A stretch of 64,000 nucleotides of DNA from Erigeron canadensis (taxonomy: Eukaryota > Streptophyta > Magnoliopsida > Asterales > Asteraceae), in assembly GCF_010389155.1 (NCBI RefSeq), contig NC_057764.1, positions 38,634,275 through 38,698,274 of the forward strand, in the 5' to 3' direction. Shown in pieces: positions 60,942-64,000 of the stretch. How positions within the stretch are numbered: position 1 is the first letter of the stretch; each line of letters opens with the position of its first letter. Both the position numbers and the translations under genes were made by a program. The notes below the pieces were generated by a model that was not told where the DNA came from, searched no databases, and saw nothing but the letters and a program-made list of their open reading frames with translations.

Positions 60942-62212
60942 GTAACTTTTTATATTTTTTCGGTTATATATATATTTTTATACATATATATATATTTATA
61001 TATATATCGTTAGTCTGTTTAATTTTAGTTTGTTTAAATTGTTTAAGTATTGGACTTTGTTATGTTTAATTTTAGTTTGTTTAAGTATTGAACTTTATTA
61101 TGTTTAATTTTAGTTTGTTTAAGTTGTTTAAAAATTGTTATGTAATGAACTTTATTTTTAAATTATGTGGAATGTTTGTTTAATATGGATGTGTTATATG
61201 TTTTGAAGTAAAAAAGTTAAAAATAATATGTAAAAGTAAAAAAAAAAAAAATGCTAGGTGAAACATGGATGTCACATGGTATTTATCCCCCCACCCTAAA
61301 TATGTCTCACTCCCCCTTTTCCCACCAAAATTCTCTTGCTTACGTGACGCCACATGACGGATATCCCCCACCCCTAAATATGTCTCACTTTTTTTAGCCT
61401 AATTGTATAGATTTAAGTCGGATCATATAAACATCATTTATTTAGTCAGTTAGTTAATAACTAAAAACATCATTTATTTAGTCAGTTACTTAATTCTAAA
61501 AACTAATTAAAGAAACTTAAAGATTCATATAGCTAAATATCTATCGAATTCATAAATTCTTCTATTTTGATATAGTGGAACTAGCTAGCTAGATACATAT
61601 AAAGAAAACACATGGTCCTTTCATCGAAAAGGACATATTAAGAATGTCATATCAATTCAAGGATTATACAAAAAAGTTAGAAATGATGAAAGCAATTACA
61701 GTGGTAAATTTTTTGGATGGGAATCATTCTTAAATCTTGAATCATCACCACAAATAATTAATTTAAAAAATTACCCATATAACTATTCTACATTATGTCA
61801 TATAAATGCGATGATGATAAGTGATTTTGAAGCCTGCACCTCAGAATTCAAACGTAAAACCTCCTCTTCTCTTGTGTCCTTTTTTTCCCCCTTTTTTTTT
61901 GATTCCTTTTAGGATATAATCAATTTATTTATTTTTTGGTTTAAAATTCCTCTTAAGAGCCCAAAAATGTTTATTACGATTTGTATTCGATAAGTCGTCT
62001 ACTTATAAATTACGAGTTCAAGTCCCTTTTATACATATGAAAAAGAATTTATATGAATTAATTGACTATCTAAAGAAAAAGAGAAAAAAAATTTTTTTTC
62101 GCAAGTTCAAGATTAATGTATCAATAAATGGTAAAATGTCTCTTTTTAACAATAAATTCACCTTCAACTTTTGTTTCCTTTTTAAGAAAGTCATTTTTGT
62201 ATAATATGAACT
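60942..62212. other. AT-rich non-coding DNA with short tandem duplications
   Basis: Contains TTTAATTTTAGTTTGTTTAA-type repeats at 61015-61125. A phrase built on CCCCACCC and TAAATATGTCTCAC occurs twice near 61289-61312 and 61364-61388. A 36-bp tandem pair lies at 61429-61499. No coding exon was found. Confidence 0.5.
61429..61499. repeat. 36-bp tandem duplication
   Basis: AAACATCATTTATTTAGTCA and following bases occur at 61429-61464 and again at 61465-61499 with two or three differences. Confidence 0.8.
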
Positions 62213-62517
62213 AGTCTTGTACCCGTGCGATGCGGCGGGATATAAGAAAAAAACGTTAGTTAATTATCGGTACCGTGTTATTATAAGAATGTATGATTCA
62301 ACTCAAGTGTTTCTTAGTCCAGTTGAAAGTGCAAACCGCCATTGTTGTTTCAGAGAAAGGAAGGGACATGCCTAAAGTTTTTCTTTTAAGGGTATTTTTG
62401 GAATTTCAGGGATAAAGTGTTTGATAAGAGCATAGATTAAAAGGGTAAATTAGAGATTTTAAAGGTAGAGTGTTAAATTTTGGAGGGGGTAGTTTGTTTA
62501 TATAGATAGTATAGATA
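62213..62517. mobile_element. Short repeat element with ACCCGTGCGATGCGGCGG start
   Basis: Begins ACTAGTCTTGTACCCGTGCG and ends in a TATATAGATAGTATAGAT-type tail. Similar start motifs occur near 52127 and 62745, and inverted near 63232. I recognise this pattern from abundant plant non-autonomous elements but cannot name the superfamily with certainty; Helitron-like or MITE are both possible. Confidence 0.4.
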
Positions 62518-62732
62518 TGGGTGTTCGAAACTGTTATTCGAAATCCATTTTGAGTTTATTTAAAAAGTCCAATATCTAATATTAAAATTTCAAATATTCG
62601 AAAAAATTAAAAAGTAACCTATTTTTTAAATTTCAATATCTATATTCTAAGATCTAAAAATATCCAAAATTTTAATTTCAATACACCAAAATATTCAAAG
62701 GTATCAAAACTGAATATATATATATATATATA

Positions 62733-63262
62733 TTAGGTATCTTACCCGCACGATGTACAACAATTAAAAAGGTTTGTTTGGGGAAAAAGTTATATATACA
62801 TATATAGGTTCCCAATAACTGTTTAACACCTTAGTGAATTATTCTATAAGTTTATTATTATGTAAATATTGATATGTAGTTCATGTTCAATTCCTAGATC
62901 AGTATTATTTTGAATGACATTATATTACATTTTATCACCAATATTTACATAAATTAAAAATGAAACATATCAATAATCTCTTATAAAATAAAGTGGCCTC
63001 CCTATTTTAAGAAATTCAGTATTTTTTTCAATATCTCCAAACTACCCCTAAATAACCTTAACAAATATATCTAAAATGGTCAAATTTTGCACCTTATTAC
63101 TATTTGCATCCAATCCTCAACTTATATTTAAAATTATAAACACGGTTAGACGTCTCATCGTCGCATCTCATGAAAGTAACCTAAACAGTTTGTACTACCA
63201 TTACGACATCTCACGCGTTATAAACCATTGCTGCTGCAACGCGCGGGTGCTCTTCTAATATC
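62733..63262. mobile_element. Candidate MITE with inverted ATATTAG...CCCGC termini
   Basis: The left end ATATTAG...ACCCGCACGATG is matched at the right end by CAACGCGCGGGTG...CTAATAT in inverted orientation. About 530 bp, AT-rich inside, without coding capacity. The small frame at 63076-63258 is a by-product. Confidence 0.45.
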
Positions 63263-63925
63263 CCATTAAGAATCACTATTAATTTGACTTAATTTATATT
63301 ATATTTTATCATCAACATCAACATCAACATAAACTAACTATGAAACGTATCTTTAATCAAAGTGTCAACAATATCATCAATTATCGTTATGTTGATAACC
63401 AAACATTGACAAATCCACAAAAGCTATACTATAAGAATTAAGAAATGAAGATAATATAAGAGGCCTAAAAAAAACTTTTAAAGGGGAGATTTAAAATTCA
63501 TTCAGAATAAAAAGAAAATAGATACCACGATAGTATATTTAGTTTAATGTTTATTAAATGATGAAATAAGTCATGATTCTATGTATTTGCCAAAGAGATG
63601 ACTTTTGCTTGAATACCTTATCATGTTGTAAATCAAATAAATAATTAAATATTGTGTTATTATTTAAGAAAGATATGAAATAAGATGATAAAATATGAAA
63701 CTAAATTTTTTTGACATATATATCGCAAAGACAATATAGATTGCCGAACTTAAAATTAATTAAAGTTTTTCATTGTAATATTTTCCTTAAATATGAATAA
63801 ATAAGATAAATATAATCAGAAAAAGTAAGAGGATGCCACATAATTTATAATCCTATGTGGCAAGTTTATAAAATAGGTTTTAGTTTTTAGACCCTCTAGA
63901 ATCATTCGGATTCTTATTGTTTTAA

Positions 63926-63963
<38 letters not shown>

Positions 63964-64000
63964 TATATAGGATAGAGATCAAATGAGAAGATACCTTAAG
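63263..64000. other. AT-rich terminal segment, no gene
   Basis: Contains a CATCAA microsatellite near 63310-63331 and a long TA microsatellite at about 63931-63961. No exon-like frame. Confidence 0.5.

Overview
This is nuclear DNA from a flowering plant, most likely a eudicot. The genes are intron-rich with GT-AG introns, and the families are plant ones: PRMT10, an AGC VIII kinase with DFD in place of DFG, and an Agenet-ENT protein. Intergenic DNA is very AT-rich and full of SINEs, MITEs and a Tekay/Del-type chromovirus. An Asteraceae source fits my impression of the repeats, but I cannot prove it. No organelle or bacterial genes were seen.

Layout. 1-5.4 kb is repeat-rich non-coding DNA, including a tRNA-derived SINE with a 14-bp target duplication. 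5.7-8.4 kb (minus) is a Tudor-like Agenet plus ENT gene with a long 5' UTR intron. 12.5-12.8 kb (minus) is a small single-pass membrane protein. 13.4-17.0 kb (minus) is a complete seven-exon PRMT10. 21.1-25.2 kb and 26.5-41.9 kb (both plus) are tandem nine-exon paralogues of an acyl-protein thioesterase/carboxylesterase family. Both carry an unusual N-terminal hydrophobic segment and an intact Ser-Asp-His triad. Intron 4 of the second paralogue holds a complete 10,369-bp antisense LTR retrotransposon (29458-39826) with a perfect 5-bp target duplication and almost identical LTRs, yet all nine exons still join in frame. 42.7-45.0 kb (minus) is a PPPDE/DeSI-type peptidase. 46.2-48.5 kb (minus) is a membrane-anchored DnaJ-type zinc-finger protein. 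48.5-55 kb is gene-poor. 55.2-57.9 kb (plus) is an AGC VIII protein kinase. 60.65 kb starts an Asn-rich open exon of uncertain status. The rest is AT-rich repeat remnants.

The genes do not form a pathway; they are independent housekeeping or regulatory genes among mobile elements. I found no undescribed multi-gene system. The most notable points are the intact thioesterase gene around a very young antisense retroelement, the N-terminal membrane segment shared by both thioesterase paralogues, a 28-nt piece of thioesterase exon copied into the intergenic region between a 20-nt duplication, and a tandem duplication that leaves a second, incomplete copy of a PRMT10 exon start inside intron 1. Exon models come from reading splice sites and frame by eye; there is no transcript evidence.
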